64,000 bases of DNA from Alphaproteobacteria bacterium (GTDB lineage: Bacteria > Pseudomonadota > Alphaproteobacteria > JANSWW01), in the NCBI GenBank assembly GCA_024743275.1, contig JANSWW010000005.1, positions 220,849 through 284,848 of the forward strand, given 5' to 3'. A model generated the notes under the pieces. It made no database searches, was not told the origin of the DNA, and worked only from the letters and a program-made list of their open reading frames with translations. Shown piece by piece: positions 1 through 9,357 of this stretch (positions within the stretch are counted from its first letter, which is position 1; every line of letters begins with the position of its first letter). Position numbers and translations under genes: made by a program.

Positions 1-670
1 CCGTCCCGGCCGCCCCCTTCTGCTTGAAGAAGACCTGGGCGGCCTCGAGCGGCATATAGATAAAGCCGTTGTCGTATTCATACATCCCGACCTGGAAGAT
101 TCCACCGACCTCATAGGCCTTGAGCCGCGGCACCGACCCGAAGGCGGTCACCTGGGACTGGGCCGAGATCAGGGTCACCTTGTCGCCGACCGTGACGCCG
201 AAGCGCTGGGCCAGGCGGGAGCCGAGGAACACCGTGTTGCGGCCTTCGAACGCATCGAGACCGCCGCGCAGGATGTTGTCGGACAGGAGCGTGCGACGGG
301 TGAAATCCTCCCGGGTCATGCCCCGGACCAGGGCGCCGCTGGCCGCGTTGTTGGCCTGGATCATCACCTGCCCCTGGATCTGGGGATAGGCGTGGACCAC
401 ACCCTCCACCTCCTCCAGCCGGTCGGCGAGCGCCTGATAGTCGGTCACCAGCCCCGCCGGCGAGAACACGGTCATATGGCCGTTCACACCGAGAATCCTG
501 TCCAGGAGCTCGATGCGGAATCCGTTCATCACGCTCATGACGATGATCAGGGTGGCCACGCCCAGCATGATGCCGGCGAAGCTGAACCCGGCGATCACCG
601 AGACAAAGCCCTCACTGCGCCGCGCCCGCAAATAACGGAACGCGACCATCCGCTCGAAGCTGCCGAACAT
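1..670 (-). CDS. lolC: Lipoprotein-releasing ABC permease LolC/LolE family (partial, C-terminus beyond window)
   Basis: N-terminal 223 residues of an inner-membrane permease of the LolCDE complex, which moves lipoproteins from the inner membrane to the LolA carrier. The start ATG (668-670) has GGGAG 5 nt upstream. Visible features are a basic N-terminus (FRYLRARRSEGF), a first transmembrane helix at about residues 25-49 ending in the family-typical VMSVMNGF stretch, then the start of the periplasmic domain. The gene starts 21 nt after the proS stop on the same strand; the proS-lolC order is common in alphaproteobacteria. The rest of the FtsX-like permease domain and any lolD lie off the left edge. 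LolC and LolE cannot be told apart from this fragment. Confidence 0.88.
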   Translation of the reverse strand, partial: MFGSFERMVAFRYLRARRSEGFVSVIAGFSFAGIMLGVATLIIVMSVMNGFRIELLDRILGVNGHMTVFSPAGLVTDYQALADRLEEVEGVVHAYPQIQGQVMIQANNAASGALVRGMTREDFTRRTLLSDNILRGGLDAFEGRNTVFLGSRLAQRFGVTVGDKVTLISAQSQVTAFGSVPRLKAYEVGGIFQVGMYEYDNGFIYMPLEAAQVFFKQKGAAGT

Positions 671-691
671 GAAACTCCCGACCCAGTCTCC

Positions 692-2008
692 CTAACGGGA
701 TGCAAAACGGTTGAGGACGGCCTCCGGCGAGAGCTCTTCGGTCTCCCCCGTTTTTCGGTTCTTGACCTCAACCACGCCATTTTTAAGGCCGCGCGGCCCG
801 ACGATCACCTGCCAGGGCAGGCCGATCAGGTCCATATCGGCGAGCTTGCCACCCGCCCGTTCGTCCCGGTCGTCATAAAGCGCCTCGACACCGGCGGCAT
901 TGAGCTTGGCGTAGAGGTCCTCGCACGCCCCGTCGCAGGCCGCATCGCCGGTCCGCATGTTGACCAGCCCGACGGCGAAGGGGGTGACCTCCTCCGGCCA
1001 GACGATGCCCTTGTCGTCATGGCTCGCCTCGATGATCCCGCCGACCAGCCGCGACACCCCGATGCCATAGCTGCCCATATGGACCGGGCCGGCGCTGCCG
1101 TCATGGGCCGCGACCTCGGCGCCCAGAGGGGCCGAGTATTTGGTGCCGAAATAGAAGATGTGACCGACCTCAATGCCACGCATCTTGATCAGATCGGCCT
1201 CGGGCACCGGGCAGTTCCCAGGATCGTGGATCTCGTCGGTGGCGGCATAGAGCCCGGTATACTTGTCGACGATGGGTTGCAGATCGCCGCCATAGTCGAC
1301 GTCCACGCCCTTGAGGCTCGTTTCCAGCCAGTCCCTATGACAGAACACCTCGCTCTCGCCGGTCTCCGCCAGGATGATGAACTCGTGGGAAAGATCGCCG
1401 CCGATCGGCCCGGTGTCGGCCGCCATCGGGATCGCCTTGAGGCCCATCCGCTCGAAGGTCCTCAGATAGGCCACGAACTGCCTGTTGTAGGACTTGACTG
1501 CGGACTCATAGTCGAGATCGAAGGAATAGGCGTCCTTCATCAGGAATTCACGGCCGCGCATCACGCCGAAACGGGGGCGGATCTCGTCCCGGAACTTCCA
1601 CTGGATATGATAGAGTTGCTTGGGAAGCTGACGGTAACTGCGCACCGACGTGCGGAAGATGTCGGTGATCAATTCCTCATTCGTCGGACCATAGAGCATG
1701 TCGCGGTCATGACGGTCCTTGATGCGCAGCATCTCCTTGCCGTAGTCGTCATAACGCCCGCTTTCGCGCCACAGCTCAGCCGACTGGATCGTCGGCATCA
1801 GCAGTTCCTGCCCACCCATGGCGTTCTGTTCTTCACGGACGATCTGTTCGATCCGGCGCAGCACCTTCAAGCCCAAGGGCAGCCAGGAATAAATCCCCGA
1901 ACTGGCCTGCCGGACCATGCCGGCGCGCAGCATGCAACGGTGGGAAACGATCTCCGCCTCCGCGGGCGTTTCCTTCAAGGTGGGCATGAAATAGCTGGAA
2001 AGACGCAT
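692..2008 (-). CDS. proS: Prolyl-tRNA synthetase, short type without editing insert
   Basis: Class II aminoacyl-tRNA synthetase of 438 residues that charges tRNA-Pro. The N-terminus ([13 protein letters not shown]), motif 2 region with [19 protein letters not shown] and motif 3 region with [13 protein letters not shown] are all visible, followed by the C-terminal anticodon-binding domain (about 340-438). E. coli ProRS is about 570 residues because an editing domain (INS) sits between motifs 2 and 3. Here the segment between the motifs is short, as in other alphaproteobacterial ProRS, so misacylated Ala-tRNA-Pro clearance would need a separate free-standing deacylase (inference). It is first in an apparent operon with lolC/E. 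Confidence 0.97.
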   Translation of the reverse strand: MRLSSYFMPTLKETPAEAEIVSHRCMLRAGMVRQASSGIYSWLPLGLKVLRRIEQIVREEQNAMGGQELLMPTIQSAELWRESGRYDDYGKEMLRIKDRHDRDMLYGPTNEELITDIFRTSVRSYRQLPKQLYHIQWKFRDEIRPRFGVMRGREFLMKDAYSFDLDYESAVKSYNRQFVAYLRTFERMGLKAIPMAADTGPIGGDLSHEFIILAETGESEVFCHRDWLETSLKGVDVDYGGDLQPIVDKYTGLYAATDEIHDPGNCPVPEADLIKMRGIEVGHIFYFGTKYSAPLGAEVAAHDGSAGPVHMGSYGIGVSRLVGGIIEASHDDKGIVWPEEVTPFAVGLVNMRTGDAACDGACEDLYAKLNAAGVEALYDDRDERAGGKLADMDLIGLPWQVIVGPRGLKNGVVEVKNRKTGETEELSPEAVLNRFASR

Positions 2009-2129
2009 TGTGGGTTAGGTCCATTCGGAACGGTGGGAATGATTGGGCCGGGAGAGTAGGCAACCGACCCGTCCCTGTCCATATCCGGCGCGCCGTCCGA
2101 GCCGCCGAAACCCCATGACAGAGGACATG

Positions 2130-2160
2130 AAAAAGGGGGTCCGGATGTCCGCACCCCCTA
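2130..2160 (-). terminator. Intrinsic terminator of the MarR regulator gene
   Basis: On the minus strand a 7-bp stem AGGGGGT/ACCCCCT (arms 2134-2140 and 2153-2159) with a 12-nt loop is followed by five T residues. It lies 28 nt past the stop of the marR-type gene and before proS, so it separates the two transcription units. Confidence 0.75.
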
Positions 2161-2187
2161 TTCGGAGAAATCCTTGCCGGCGCGGGT

Positions 2188-2691
2188 TTACAGCGCGCCG
2201 GAGATCGCGGCCCGGAGACGGTAGTCGAGGATACCGGCCCAATACCGCTCAAGCGTCTTATAGGTTTCCGACGCGTCGTCGATATCCGCCGGCGGTGCGC
2301 CCGCCTCCGACAGTTCCGTCGCATGACGCCGGAACATCTCGTCCACCCGGCTGCACAACTGCAGCCCCTTCTCCGACAGGCGCACCCGGATCGAGCGCTT
2401 GTCGTGCGGCGAGCGTTCCTGGATCAGATAGCCGTTCTCGACCATCTTGCGGACGTTGTAGGAGACGTTGGAGCCGAGATAATATCCCCGGTTCGTCAGT
2501 TCTCCGACGGTCAGCTCGTCCTTGTCGATGTTGAACAGAATCAGGGCCTGGACGTTGTTGATGTCCTCGATCCCGTTGCGATCGAGCTCGGTCTTCACCA
2601 CTTCCAAGAACTGCCGGTGAAGGCGCTCAATCAGTTTGATTGCATCCAAATAAGACTTTTTAGCCTGCTGAGCTTCGTCGGACATCGTCAT
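2188..2691 (-). CDS. MarR-family winged-helix regulator, LdtR-like
   Basis: Small DNA-binding protein of 167 residues. The central winged helix (about 45-115) contains the stretch TNRGYYLGSNVSYNVRKMVE, which matches my memory of the alphaproteobacterial LdtR subgroup of MarR proteins, and the wing region ERSPHDKRSIRVRLSEKG. LdtR in Liberibacter and Rhizobiales is linked to L,D-transpeptidase and osmotic-stress control; that role here is inference only. A second Met at residue 3 could be the start. It is monocistronic, closed by the terminator at 2130-2160. No effector can be deduced from sequence. Confidence 0.85.
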   Translation of the reverse strand: MTMSDEAQQAKKSYLDAIKLIERLHRQFLEVVKTELDRNGIEDINNVQALILFNIDKDELTVGELTNRGYYLGSNVSYNVRKMVENGYLIQERSPHDKRSIRVRLSEKGLQLCSRVDEMFRRHATELSEAGAPPADIDDASETYKTLERYWAGILDYRLRAAISGAL

Positions 2692-2753
2692 ATCACGCTT
2701 ATATCAGGATCAAAGGGTGCGTTGAATAGCAAAAACAGGGGAAGATATACGCA

Positions 2754-3659
2754 TCACCCATTCTCGCCCCTCAACATCTTGATGACGCCGGAGAAGTCGA
2801 CCTCCTCATTCCCGGCATTGCAAAACAGTTGGTAAACTTGACCGGCCTCCGCGCCGAGCGGGGTCGTCGCCCCGACTCCGGCCGAGGCTTCCTGGGCCAG
2901 CTTCAAATCCTTCAGCATCATCGCCGCCGTGAAACCCGGCTGATAGTCCCGGTTCGCGGGCGATGTCGGCACCGGTCCCGGCACCGGGCAATAGGTCGTC
3001 AGCGACCAGCACTGCCCAGAGGCCTTCGACGAGATGTCGAACAGGGCCTGGTGCGACAATCCGAGTTTTTCGGCCAGCGTGAAGGCCTCCGAGACGGCGA
3101 TCATGGAGATGCCAAGGACCATGTTGTTGCAGATCTTCGCCGCCTGACCGTTCCCGGCGCCGCCGGCGTGGACAATGGTCTTGCCCATGGCTTCCAGCAG
3201 CGGGCGGGCACAGTCCAGGGCCTCCTCCTCGCCCCCGACCATGAAGGTCAGAGCGCCGGCCTCGGCCCCGCCGACACCACCCGAGACCGGAGCGTCGATC
3301 ATCGCATGATTCCGCTCGGCCGCCGCCGCGGCCACCGCACGGGCGCTTTCCACGTCGACGGTCGAACAGTCGACCAGAAGGGTCGGTTCGGTCAGGGCCG
3401 ACAGCACGCCGTCCTCGCCGAGATACACGGCACGCAGATGCTTTCCGGCCGGCAGCATGGTAACCACGGCCTTTGCGCCCTTGACCGCTTCCTGAACGCT
3501 CGCCGCCGGGCAGCCGCCCGCGGATTTGAACGCATCGAGCGAAGTCGCAGACAGATCGAAGCCCGTCACCCGATGTCCGGCCTTGATGAGATTGGCGGCC
3601 ATCGGACCGCCCATGTTTCCCAGTCCGATAAAGCCGATGTCGGTCCCTGTACCGGTCAT
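2754..3659 (-). CDS. mmsB: 3-hydroxyisobutyrate dehydrogenase
   Basis: NAD-dependent beta-hydroxyacid dehydrogenase of 301 residues oxidising 3-hydroxyisobutyrate to methylmalonate semialdehyde in valine breakdown. The Rossmann motif GFIGLGNMGGPMAANL is at the N-terminus, the substrate signature DAPVSGGVGGAEAG near residue 122, and the catalytic lysine in GNGQAAKICNN near 170. The reading frame extends upstream to 3740, but ATG 3659 is preferred because AAGGGGA lies upstream and the Rossmann fold then begins at residue 9. It sits 104 nt downstream of the 3-hydroxyisobutyryl-CoA hydrolase gene on the same strand, so the two consecutive valine-pathway steps are adjacent. Other beta-hydroxyacid dehydrogenases share these motifs; the neighbour supports the specific call. 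Confidence 0.9.
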   Translation of the reverse strand: MTGTGTDIGFIGLGNMGGPMAANLIKAGHRVTGFDLSATSLDAFKSAGGCPAASVQEAVKGAKAVVTMLPAGKHLRAVYLGEDGVLSALTEPTLLVDCSTVDVESARAVAAAAAERNHAMIDAPVSGGVGGAEAGALTFMVGGEEEALDCARPLLEAMGKTIVHAGGAGNGQAAKICNNMVLGISMIAVSEAFTLAEKLGLSHQALFDISSKASGQCWSLTTYCPVPGPVPTSPANRDYQPGFTAAMMLKDLKLAQEASAGVGATTPLGAEAGQVYQLFCNAGNEEVDFSGVIKMLRGENG

Positions 3660-3763
3660 GCCCGTCCCCTTGCTCCCATTATGGTATTTCGGTTTAGCCA
3701 AAAACGTAAGCCCTGCAACTGTTTTTACCAAAAAACACAACCCACTATGGTTAACGGACCTTC

Positions 3764-4834
3764 CTAGCTAAAGGTTAAATCGCCGTTTCGGGGTTCATCG
3801 AAAAAGCTCTCGACGAAATCGTCCGAGATTTCAGAAACCGCGGCGGGCTCCCATTTCGGCGCATGGTCCTTGTCCACAAGCAGGGCGCGAATGCCCTCGA
3901 AAAAGTCGGATTCCCGCATGACGCGCTGGACCATACGGTACTCCATCTTGAGCACATCTTCGATGGAAAGCCCCCGTGCCCGGACGATATGCTGCACCAC
4001 CACCTTGAGGCTGGTCGGGCTCTTTCCGGCCAGTTCCTTTTGCACCTCGGCGGCCCAGTCGCCGCCCACGGCGGTCAACGCGGCCTCGATCTCTTCATAG
4101 GTTTCGTTGCGGAACACCTGGTCGATCTTGGAGCGGTGCTGCGCGATCGGCGGCTGACCGGCGTTGTCCACAAGGCCCTCGATGGCCCGAAGAGCGGCGG
4201 TCTTCGCCCCCTCGCCCACCGCGATGCCAGCGAGAGCGCCGACCAGCGCGTCGCGCTTGTCCGACGTCATGTAGTGGGTCGCAATATGGGCGTACATGGC
4301 GTCGGCCGCCTTCAGCCGAGCGCCGGTCAGGCCGAGATAGAGCCCCAGCGCGCCCGGGCACTCGTTGAGGAACCAGCCACCCCCGACATCCGGGAACAGC
4401 CCGATATTCGTCTCCGGCATGGCGAAGGTCATCCGCTCCGTGGCGATCCGGAAGGCGCCGTGGCGGGACAGGCCGACGCCCCCGCCCATGGTGATGCCGT
4501 CGAGCCAAGCGATATAGGGCTTGGGGAAATGGTGGATCTGGGCGTTGAGGCGATACTCCTCCCGGAAAAAGGTCTGGGGCAGATCAGTCGGAAGCCCGGC
4601 CGAGGGGTCCTTGACCGATTTCCAGACCGCCCGCACATCCCCGCCGGCGCAAAAAGCCTTCTCACCAGCACCTTCGATCAGGACCGACGCGATGGAATCG
4701 TCGGCCGCCCAGGCATCAAGCTGAGGCGCGATGGCCCGAATCATCTCCAGCGTGAGGGCGTTCAAGGCCCGTTCGTTGCGGAGCGTAATGATGCCCAGCG
4801 TGCCTTGAACGGAAAATGTAACTTGATCGGTCAA
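3764..4834 (-). CDS. 3-hydroxyisobutyryl-CoA hydrolase (enoyl-CoA hydratase/isomerase fold)
   Basis: Crotonase-fold enzyme of 356 residues that hydrolyses 3-hydroxyisobutyryl-CoA, the step before mmsB in valine catabolism. The oxyanion-hole segments KAFCAGGDVRAVW and DGITMGGGVGLSRHG are visible, as is the hydrolase-type block FAMPETNIGLFPDVGGGWFL containing the catalytic Glu. The length fits the HIBCH family rather than a plain hydratase of about 260 residues. The best start is a TTG at 4832-4834 with AAGGGG 8 nt upstream; the first in-frame ATG would delete part of the fold. It shares a 122-bp divergent intergenic region with the RND efflux operon. Confidence 0.9.
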   Translation of the reverse strand: MTDQVTFSVQGTLGIITLRNERALNALTLEMIRAIAPQLDAWAADDSIASVLIEGAGEKAFCAGGDVRAVWKSVKDPSAGLPTDLPQTFFREEYRLNAQIHHFPKPYIAWLDGITMGGGVGLSRHGAFRIATERMTFAMPETNIGLFPDVGGGWFLNECPGALGLYLGLTGARLKAADAMYAHIATHYMTSDKRDALVGALAGIAVGEGAKTAALRAIEGLVDNAGQPPIAQHRSKIDQVFRNETYEEIEAALTAVGGDWAAEVQKELAGKSPTSLKVVVQHIVRARGLSIEDVLKMEYRMVQRVMRESDFFEGIRALLVDKDHAPKWEPAAVSEISDDFVESFFDEPRNGDLTFS

Positions 4835-4857
4835 CCCTCTTTCCCCTTTGTTGTGGC

Positions 4858-4878
4858 GTTAATGCCCATTTCATTAAC
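4858..4878. promoter_or_regulatory. Perfect 7-bp dyad in a divergent promoter region (candidate operator)
   Basis: GTTAATG, 7 nt, CATTAAC: a perfect inverted repeat between the divergently transcribed valine-catabolism genes and the RND efflux operon. The AT-rich symmetric form suits a dimeric regulator. No cognate regulator gene is adjacent. Confidence 0.5.
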
Positions 4879-4956
4879 CCTGTTTTTCGGTAACCTCGAA
4901 GAAACGCCGCGCGACCGGCCTTTCGACTAGCATTCGATCAGCGAAGGAACCCAACC

Positions 4957-6081
4957 ATGCTGCGGCCCCTAAGACAGGCAATCCTGGCGGCAGGTTTGCT
5001 GACCGCCCTTTCTCCACAAATTGCCCAGGCACAGCAAGGGCTATCCGGTCCGCCGGCGGTGACCGTCATCACCGTCGAGACACAAAACGTCGCCCCGCGC
5101 TACGAGTTCATCGGCCGGATCGAGGCGGTGCAGAGCGTCGATCTCAGGGCCCGCGTCGACGGCTTCATCCAGGATGTGACCGTGGAGGACGGCCAGCCGG
5201 TCACCCGCGGCGATATCCTCTTCAAGATCGAACCCAACCGCTATGAGGCATCGGTCGCCGCCGCCCAGGCGGATCTCGCCCGGGCGGAAGCGGATCGGGA
5301 GCTGGCCCAGCTCGAATTCCGCCGCGCCGACGAACTCCGCACGCGGGGGACCGGGTCACAGCAAAATCTCGACGTCGCCCGGGCCGCCCTCAAGGGCGCC
5401 GAGGCCGATGTGCTGGCCGCCCAATCCGCCCTGCGCAGCGCCCAGATCGATCTTGCCGACACCCAGATCAAATCGCCGATCGACGGCCGGATCGGCCGGA
5501 CCTACATCACCGCCGGCAATTACGTGAACGCCACTTCCGGGGCGTTGGCCCAGGTCGTGCAGCTGAACCCGATCCGCGCCGTGTTCTCGGTCTCGGAACG
5601 GGACTATCTCGACACGATCCAAGCCTATTCCGGACAGACGGCGGACGAGATCAACGCCAACTTCATTCCGCGCATCCGGTTGCCCAATGGCGAGCTCTAT
5701 CCCGAGACCGGGATCATCGAGTTCGTCGACAACCGGATCGATCCGACGACGGGGACCATCGCGATCCGCGCGCTCTTCGCGAACCCGCGGGGCATTGTGC
5801 TGCCGGGCCAGTTCGTCTCGGTCCTGATCGACGAAGGCGAAGAGATCAACCGCGCCGTGGTGCCCTATCAGGCGGTCCAGCAGGACCGGCAGGGCCGCTT
5901 CGTCCTGGTGGTCGGTGACGACGACACCGTCTCGGTCCGCCGGGTGGAAATCGGGGCCAACACCGGCGACGGCTGGGCGATCCTCGACGGGCTCACCGGC
6001 GGAGAGATCATCATCGTCAGCGGCTTCCAGAAGGCCAAGGAAGGCCAGCCGGTGAATCCGGTCTGGGAAAACCAGTCCTAG
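4957..6081 (+). CDS. RND efflux periplasmic adaptor (AcrA/MexE type)
   Basis: Membrane-fusion protein of 374 residues joining an RND pump to an outer-membrane channel. A signal peptide spans about residues 1-26 (cleavage near AQAQQG; no lipobox Cys). Then come the lipoyl half-motif (RVDGFIQDVTVEDGQPVTRGD), an alpha-helical hairpin rich in Ala, Glu and Arg (about 95-150), the second lipoyl half with IKSPIDGRIGRTYITAGNY, and beta-barrel and membrane-proximal domains. The start is supported by AAGGAA 7 nt upstream. It is followed 66 nt later by the pump gene. No outer-membrane channel gene is present nearby, so a TolC-like protein encoded elsewhere is probably used. Substrates are unknown. Confidence 0.93.
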   Translation: MLRPLRQAILAAGLLTALSPQIAQAQQGLSGPPAVTVITVETQNVAPRYEFIGRIEAVQSVDLRARVDGFIQDVTVEDGQPVTRGDILFKIEPNRYEASVAAAQADLARAEADRELAQLEFRRADELRTRGTGSQQNLDVARAALKGAEADVLAAQSALRSAQIDLADTQIKSPIDGRIGRTYITAGNYVNATSGALAQVVQLNPIRAVFSVSERDYLDTIQAYSGQTADEINANFIPRIRLPNGELYPETGIIEFVDNRIDPTTGTIAIRALFANPRGIVLPGQFVSVLIDEGEEINRAVVPYQAVQQDRQGRFVLVVGDDDTVSVRRVEIGANTGDGWAILDGLTGGEIIIVSGFQKAKEGQPVNPVWENQS

Positions 6082-6088
6082 CGTAGGC

Positions 6089-6134
6089 CCCGGCAAGCAG
6101 TCCCGGCAAGCAGTCCCGGCAAGCAATCCCGGCA
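6089..6134 (+). repeat. 13-bp tandem repeat between adaptor and pump genes
   Basis: Three head-to-tail copies of CCCGGCAAGCAGT (6089-6101, 6102-6114, 6115-6127; the third has one change) plus a 7-nt partial copy. It fills most of the spacer inside the efflux operon, ending 13 nt before the pump start codon. Confidence 0.9.
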
Positions 6135-6147
6135 TGGAGAAGCGGTC

Positions 6148-9100
6148 ATGATCTCACGCGTGTTCATCGAACGACCCCGGCTGGCCATCGTGCTCGCCCT
6201 GGTGATTTCCATGGCCGGCGCCCTGGCGATGGTCAATCTGCCGGTGGCGCAGTTCCCGAACATCACCCCCCCGGTGGTGCAGGTGACCGCAAGCTATCCA
6301 GGCGCCGACGCCGAAACCGTGGCAGAGACGGTCGCCGCCCCGATCGAGGCGCAGGTCAACGGTGTCGACGGCATGCTCTATATGTCGTCGGTCAACTCGA
6401 ACAACGGCAACTACACGCTCTCCGTCACCTTCGCCGTCGGCACCGATCCGGACCTGGCCCAGGTCAACGTCCAGAACCGGGTCCAATTGGCCAATCCGCG
6501 CCTGCCCGACGAAGTCACCGCCCAGGGTGTGAAGGTCGAGAAATCCAGCCCCTCCTTCCTGCACGCGATCAACTTCTATTCGCCGGACAATACCCGGGAT
6601 CAGCTCTTCGTTTCGAACTATGTCTCGATCACGATCCGCGATGCCGTGGCCCGTATTCCCGGCATCGGCTCGACCCAGATCTTCGGCGAGCAGACCTATT
6701 CCATGCGGATCTGGCTCGACCCGGACCGGATGGCCAATCTCGGGATCGACGCCAACGAGGTGATGGCCGCGATCCGGTCCCAGAACCAGCAGGCCTCGGC
6801 GGGTCAGGTCGGTGCGCCGCCGACCGATTCCGATCAGGCCTATCAATACACGGTGCGGGCGCAGGGTCGCCTGAAGGACGCGCGGGAGTTCGAACGGATC
6901 ATCATCCGCACCAACGAGGACGGCGGGATCGTCCGCGTCTCCGACGTGGCGGAGGTCGAACTCGGCGCCCAGTCCTATGAGAGCCTGGCGGAATGGAACG
7001 GCAGTTCGACGGTGGTGCTGGCGACCTATCTTGCGCCGGGCGCCAACGCGCTGGACACCTCTGAGCGGGTGCGCGAGCTGATCGCCGAGTTGTCGGAGAA
7101 TTTCCCCGAGGGCGTCGCCTATGACGTGACCTACGACACCACCCTGTTCGTCGAACGCACCATCGACGAGATCGTGACGACGCTCGGGATCACCTTCATC
7201 ATGGTGTCCCTTGTCACTTTCATCTTCCTGCAGAACGTCCGGATCACCCTGGTCCCGGTGATCACGATTCCGGTCTCGCTCATCGGCGTATTCGCGATCC
7301 TGCTGGTGCTCGGCTACTCGGCGAACACCGTGACCCTGTTCGCGCTCATCCTCGCGGTCGGCCTGGTGGTCGACGACGCGATCGTGGTTGTCGAGAACGT
7401 CCAGAGGCTTATGGAGGAAGAGGGCCTGGACCGCAAGGCGGCCGCGATCAAGGCGATGCAACAGGTGACTGGCCCCGTGATCGCCACGACGCTGGTGCTG
7501 CTCGCCGTGTTCGGACCGGTGGCCCTATTGCCGGGCATAACCGGGCAGCTCTACGAGCAGTTCGCCGTCACCCTCTCGGGTGCGGTGGTGATCTCCTCGA
7601 TCAACGCCTTGACCCTGAGCCCGGCGCTCTGCGCCACCATCCTCCCCAAAAAGGGCGTGACGACCCCGGTTTTCCTGAAGCCCTTTGAAATGGCGATCAA
7701 CGGCTCGCGCTCCCTGTTCGTGGCCATGGTCCAAAAGCTGCTGCGGGTCGCGGTCATCTCGCTGGTCGTGGTCGGGGGTGCCGGCGGCCTGAGCGCCTAT
7801 CTGTTCGGCCAATTGCCGACCAGCTTTCTACCGATCGAGGATCAGGGCTATTTCTTCGCCGATGTGCAGCTTCCGCCCGCCGCAAGCCTGATCCGTACCG
7901 ACGCCGCGGCCGACGATATCCGGGAGATTATTCAGGACACCCCCGGCGTGAAGGACGTCATCACCTTTTCCGGGTTCTCCCTGATCGCCGGGACGTCGGT
8001 GCCCCGCTCCGCCCTCATTGTTGTGGTGCTGGAGGATTGGGACGAGCGGATGGAACCGCAGGAACAGCTCTTCCCCATCCTCGGGTCGATCGGCGCCCGA
8101 TTCAATCAATATGCCGGCGCCAACTCCTTCGCCTTCCCGCCGCCGCCGATCCAGGGCCTCGGCAACGCCGCCGGCTTCGATCTCCGCCTCCAGGCGCTTC
8201 AGGGGCAGAATTCGCAGGAACTCGCCAGCACGCTGAATGCCTTCCTGTTCGCGGCCAATCAGAGCCCCATCATCGGCGCGGCCTACTCGACCTATAGCGC
8301 CAACACCCCTCAGATCTTCGTCGATATCGACCGTGAGAAGGCCTATTCGCAGCAGGTGACGGTCAACGACATCTTTGGCGCGCTCCAGGCCAATTTCGGG
8401 GCGATTTTCGTCAACGACTTCAATCTTCTGGGGCGAGTGTATCAGGTCCGGGTCCAGGCCGAGGAGGAGTATCGGGACAGCTTCCTCGACATCACCCGAA
8501 TCCATGTCCGCAACGCCCTCGGCCAGATGGTACCGCTGTCGACGCTGGCCACGGTCGAAACGGTCTTCGGCCCGGAAATCCTGCCGCGCTACAATCAGTA
8601 TTCGTCGGCGACGGTGAACGGACAGGCCGCGCCCGGATACAGTTCCGGCGATGCCATCGCGGAGCTGGAGCGGATCGCGGCCGAGGTCCTGCCCGAGGGC
8701 TATGGGTATGAATGGTCGGCGCTGAGCTATCAGGAAAAACAGCAGGGATCGGAGGCGATTTTCATCTTCGCGCTGGCCATCCTGTTCGCCTATCTCTTCC
8801 TGGTCGGGCAATATGAAAGCTGGACCGTGCCCCTGCCGGTGATGGTTTCGGTCGCGGTGGCGGTGATGGGTGCGACCCTCACCTTGATGTTCACCGGCAT
8901 CGGATCGAACATCTACACCCAGATCGGCCTCGTGCTGCTGATCGGGCTTGCCAGTAAGAACGCCATTCTGATCGTCGAGTTCGCCCGGGTCGAACGCGAG
9001 GAGCATGGCCGGTCGATCGTCGATGCGGCCCTCAACGCCGCCCGCATGCGATACCGCGCCGTGCTGATGACCGCATTGAGCTTCGTCTTCGGGGTGATCC

Positions 9101-9303
9101 CGCTGGTGATCGCCGAGGGTGCCGGGGCCGCGAGCCGAATGTCGATCGGCTGGACCGTGCTCGGCGGTATGGTGGCGGCCACCTTCATCGGCATCCTGCT
9201 GATCCCGGGCCTCTATGTCTGTTTCCAATGGCTGAGGGAGACGATTAAACGTCTTCTCGGCATGACGCCGAGAGCCGATCTCGACGCCCGACCGGGCGAG
9301 TAG
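6148..9303 (+). CDS. RND efflux pump, HAE1 family inner-membrane transporter
   Basis: Proton-driven tripartite multidrug pump of 1051 residues, the usual length of AcrB/MexF. TM1 is at about residues 10-30 (ISRVFIERPRLAIVLALVIS), followed by the porter domain. The TM4 region carries GLVVDDAIVVVENV with the two Asp residues of the proton relay, and the TM10 region carries LASKNAILIVEFA with the conserved Lys. The second half repeats the porter and membrane layout (GYFFADVQLPPAASL begins the second large loop). It forms an operon with the upstream adaptor. Family membership is firm, but drugs, bile salts, fatty acids or solvents cannot be told apart by sequence. Confidence 0.95.
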   Translation: MISRVFIERPRLAIVLALVISMAGALAMVNLPVAQFPNITPPVVQVTASYPGADAETVAETVAAPIEAQVNGVDGMLYMSSVNSNNGNYTLSVTFAVGTDPDLAQVNVQNRVQLANPRLPDEVTAQGVKVEKSSPSFLHAINFYSPDNTRDQLFVSNYVSITIRDAVARIPGIGSTQIFGEQTYSMRIWLDPDRMANLGIDANEVMAAIRSQNQQASAGQVGAPPTDSDQAYQYTVRAQGRLKDAREFERIIIRTNEDGGIVRVSDVAEVELGAQSYESLAEWNGSSTVVLATYLAPGANALDTSERVRELIAELSENFPEGVAYDVTYDTTLFVERTIDEIVTTLGITFIMVSLVTFIFLQNVRITLVPVITIPVSLIGVFAILLVLGYSANTVTLFALILAVGLVVDDAIVVVENVQRLMEEEGLDRKAAAIKAMQQVTGPVIATTLVLLAVFGPVALLPGITGQLYEQFAVTLSGAVVISSINALTLSPALCATILPKKGVTTPVFLKPFEMAINGSRSLFVAMVQKLLRVAVISLVVVGGAGGLSAYLFGQLPTSFLPIEDQGYFFADVQLPPAASLIRTDAAADDIREIIQDTPGVKDVITFSGFSLIAGTSVPRSALIVVVLEDWDERMEPQEQLFPILGSIGARFNQYAGANSFAFPPPPIQGLGNAAGFDLRLQALQGQNSQELASTLNAFLFAANQSPIIGAAYSTYSANTPQIFVDIDREKAYSQQVTVNDIFGALQANFGAIFVNDFNLLGRVYQVRVQAEEEYRDSFLDITRIHVRNALGQMVPLSTLATVETVFGPEILPRYNQYSSATVNGQAAPGYSSGDAIAELERIAAEVLPEGYGYEWSALSYQEKQQGSEAIFIFALAILFAYLFLVGQYESWTVPLPVMVSVAVAVMGATLTLMFTGIGSNIYTQIGLVLLIGLASKNAILIVEFARVEREEHGRSIVDAALNAARMRYRAVLMTALSFVFGVIPLVIAEGAGAASRMSIGWTVLGGMVAATFIGILLIPGLYVCFQWLRETIKRLLGMTPRADLDARPGE

Positions 9304-9357
9304 AGAACACGCAATCTTACGCTTCCCTTTCCCGCGCTTAGACGCTATCCCGGTTAT

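Noticed and set aside
392..2059. 555-residue plus-strand frame
   Set aside because: Entirely antisense to lolC/E and proS; His/Asp/Arg-rich composition typical of antisense frames in GC-rich DNA.
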